A DNA stretch of 64,000 bases from Helicobacter pylori (GTDB taxonomy: Bacteria; Campylobacterota; Campylobacteria; Campylobacterales; Helicobacteraceae). Below, piece after piece: positions 62,530-64,000 of the stretch. Each line of letters opens with the position of its first letter. The first letter of the stretch is position 1. A program made the position numbers and the translations under genes. The stretch spans positions 1,364,001 to 1,428,000 of the forward strand of contig NZ_CP051534.1 of the NCBI RefSeq assembly GCF_016748675.1. The letters are read 5' to 3'. Below the pieces are notes generated by a model that was not told the origin of the DNA, did not search any database, and was given only the letters and a program-made list of their open reading frames with translations.

Positions 62530-63515
62530 GCTTTAAGCCCTAATTCTAAAAGTTGGTGCAAGTGCAAGACCCCTAAAACCTTATTACAATCATCTACGCA
62601 CACTAAAAGCTGGATCTTATGGCGTTCTAAAAATTCTAACGCCTCTAAAAGAAGAGCGTCTAAATTCTTAAAGCTTTTAGGTTTTAAAGTGGCAAAATGC
62701 TTCACTTCGCTCTCCAAACTAAGCCCTTTTAATAACGCTCTGCGGACATCGCCATCGCTTAACACCCCCACAAGCTCGTTAGCCTCATTGACTAAAATCG
62801 CGCTGCCTAGGCGTTTTTCACTCATTTCTATGAGCGCGTCTTTAAAACTTGTGTTAGGAGCGATTAAGGGGAGGTTCGTGGTTTGCAGTAAATCTTTAAC
62901 TTTGACAAAAAGTTTTTTGCCCAAAAGCCCGCCCGGATGAAAGGAGGCAAAATCTTCTTGGCTAAAATTTTTCGCTCGCATCAAGCATGCCATTAAAACA
63001 TCGCCTAACGCTAAAGTTAGGGTGGTGGAAGTCGTTGGAGCGGTGTTGATCGGGCAAGCTTCTTTTTTAATTTTCAAGCTCAAATAATAATCGCCGAGTT
63101 TAGAGATCGAACTATTAGGGCTTTTAGTGAAAGTGATGATTTTATGGCTCAAGCGTTTTAAATGGCTCACCAGATTCAATAATTCTAAAGACTCGCCCCC
63201 ATAGCTAATCATTAAGATCACATCGTTTTTTTCCACCATGCCCAAATCCCCATGCATGGCTTCTGTAGGGTGTAAAAACGCGCTCCTGTTACCGGTGCTT
63301 AGCATAGAAGCAGCGATTTTTTGCGCCACTAAAGCGCTCTTACCCACGCCCACTATCACAAGCTTACCCCCTTTTTCTTGGCTTTTTAAAATGAGCTTGA
63401 CAACCGCTTCTAAATCGTTAGGTTCTTGGAATTGCTTAACGCTTTCTAAAAGCGCACTCGCTTCATCTCTTAAGACTTGCACGGCGATAGCGTTGTAATC
63501 AGGTAGCATGGACAT
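62526..63515 (-). CDS. kdsD: Arabinose-5-phosphate isomerase (KpsF/KdsD family)
   Basis: 329 aa: SIS domain (about 35-180; [32 protein letters not shown]) followed by two CBS repeats. Makes arabinose 5-phosphate, precursor of Kdo in LPS; HP1429-type. The start overlaps the end of rnj by 17 nt; Met3 is an alternative start. Confidence 0.92.
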   Translation of the reverse strand: MSMLPDYNAIAVQVLRDEASALLESVKQFQEPNDLEAVVKLILKSQEKGGKLVIVGVGKSALVAQKIAASMLSTGNRSAFLHPTEAMHGDLGMVEKNDVILMISYGGESLELLNLVSHLKRLSHKIITFTKSPNSSISKLGDYYLSLKIKKEACPINTAPTTSTTLTLALGDVLMACLMRAKNFSQEDFASFHPGGLLGKKLFVKVKDLLQTTNLPLIAPNTSFKDALIEMSEKRLGSAILVNEANELVGVLSDGDVRRALLKGLSLESEVKHFATLKPKSFKNLDALLLEALEFLERHKIQLLVCVDDCNKVLGVLHLHQLLELGLKA

Positions 63516-64000
63516 GACAAATGATAGCCGGGTATTTTCTAAACTTTTTAAAGAGCGCTTTTCTGATGAAATTACGAGTGTGATCTTCTAACTTTTTAGG
63601 GTTATTCAAAGTTTCGGCGTTGCTGGATTTTAATAACACCTCTAATCCCCCTTGAATTTCTTTAATCAAAGGCTTTTCATCTTTGAAACCCACAAGCCCT
63701 AAACTGGAAAATTGAGAGCTTTCTAAAAGCGCTTGCTTGTTTTTATTCACAAAAATCGTAGCCACAAACACCCCCAAGCTAGCGACTTCTTCTCTTTGTT
63801 GCACAATACTTGTGTCAATACTCAAATTGCTTTGGTTATCCACATAGCTTTTACCGCTTTTAATCGTGCCGACTTTTTTGATGAACGCAGGGCCGACTTC
63901 CACCTGATCGCCATCTTCCATTAAATAGATATTTTTTTCAGGCACCCCGCAAGAAATAGCGGTTTGCTTGTGGCGCGCAACATGGTTATATTCCCCATGC
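63499..64000 (-). CDS. rnj: Ribonuclease J, C-terminal part (gene continues beyond window)
   Basis: The frame is open from the stop at 63499 through the window end at 64000. HGEYNHVARHKQTA and MEDGDQVEVG are hallmark RNase J sequences of the beta-CASP and C-terminal regions, and the tail RNFIRKALFKKFRKYP fits. RNase J is the main mRNA-decay nuclease of H. pylori, acting with the helicase RhpA. Only about the last 167 residues are here. Confidence 0.93.
   Translation of the reverse strand, partial: HGEYNHVARHKQTAISCGVPEKNIYLMEDGDQVEVGPAFIKKVGTIKSGKSYVDNQSNLSIDTSIVQQREEVASLGVFVATIFVNKNKQALLESSQFSSLGLVGFKDEKPLIKEIQGGLEVLLKSSNAETLNNPKKLEDHTRNFIRKALFKKFRKYPAIICHVHAT

Overview
The window is a chromosomal segment of Helicobacter pylori. 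Low GC, very short intergenic gaps, hpn, a CrdR/CrdS pair, fabZ-lpxA-clpX-mreBC, a 23S-5S rRNA unit without 16S, and several restriction-modification (R-M) systems switched by homopolymers all point to this species. From memory, the gene order matches the stretch HP1353 to HP1430 of strain 26695; no alignment was run.

Layout. 1-3486 (-): a type IIG restriction/methylation gene, broken by a 538-bp tandem duplication. 3511-14035 (-): housekeeping run nadC, nadA, psd, two unknowns, ubiA/mqnP, comEC, dnaB, nnr, crdS, crdR. 14123-17042 (-): a complete type IIS system of the HpyAII/MboII kind, inserted between crdR and a type III mod gene and flanked by duplicated target remnants. 17289-22621 (+): type III mod (off at a G13 tract) and res. 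22671-27149 (-): mreC, mreB, clpX, lpxA, fabZ. 27320-33368: fliW, a decayed small ORF, bamD, lon, tyrA, a small unknown and a secreted nuclease. 33493-37896 (-): a second type III system whose res gene is off at a G15 tract. 38102-39828 (+): bioB and a YihY-family gene. About 40029-43353 (-): 5S and 23S rRNA with a precursor processing stem. 43.4-48.0 kb (+): repeat-rich DNA, then a DUF262/DUF1524 nuclease gene with an in-frame stop, a DHH phosphoesterase and an unknown gene. 48.1-64.0 kb: queF, rsfS, miaA, a GT8 glycosyltransferase, an EptA-like gene split at (AG)9, murB-fliQ-fliI-virB11-like-ileS-S4, a lipoprotein, a frameshifted outer membrane protein, hpn, rlmN, a kdsD-type isomerase and the 3' part of rnj.

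The dominant theme is switchable or decaying accessory genes among intact core genes. At least five genes carry simple repeats whose length fixes the reading frame, and most are out of frame as read here. Type III system 1 has Res on and Mod off; system 2 has Mod on and Res off; the type IIG gene has an in-frame G14 tract but is disabled by the duplication. Of the four R-M systems only the HpyAII-like one reads as complete, so this segment as sequenced encodes a weak restriction barrier. The most interesting candidate for a less-described system is the three-gene DUF262-DHH-unknown cluster beside the rRNA genes.
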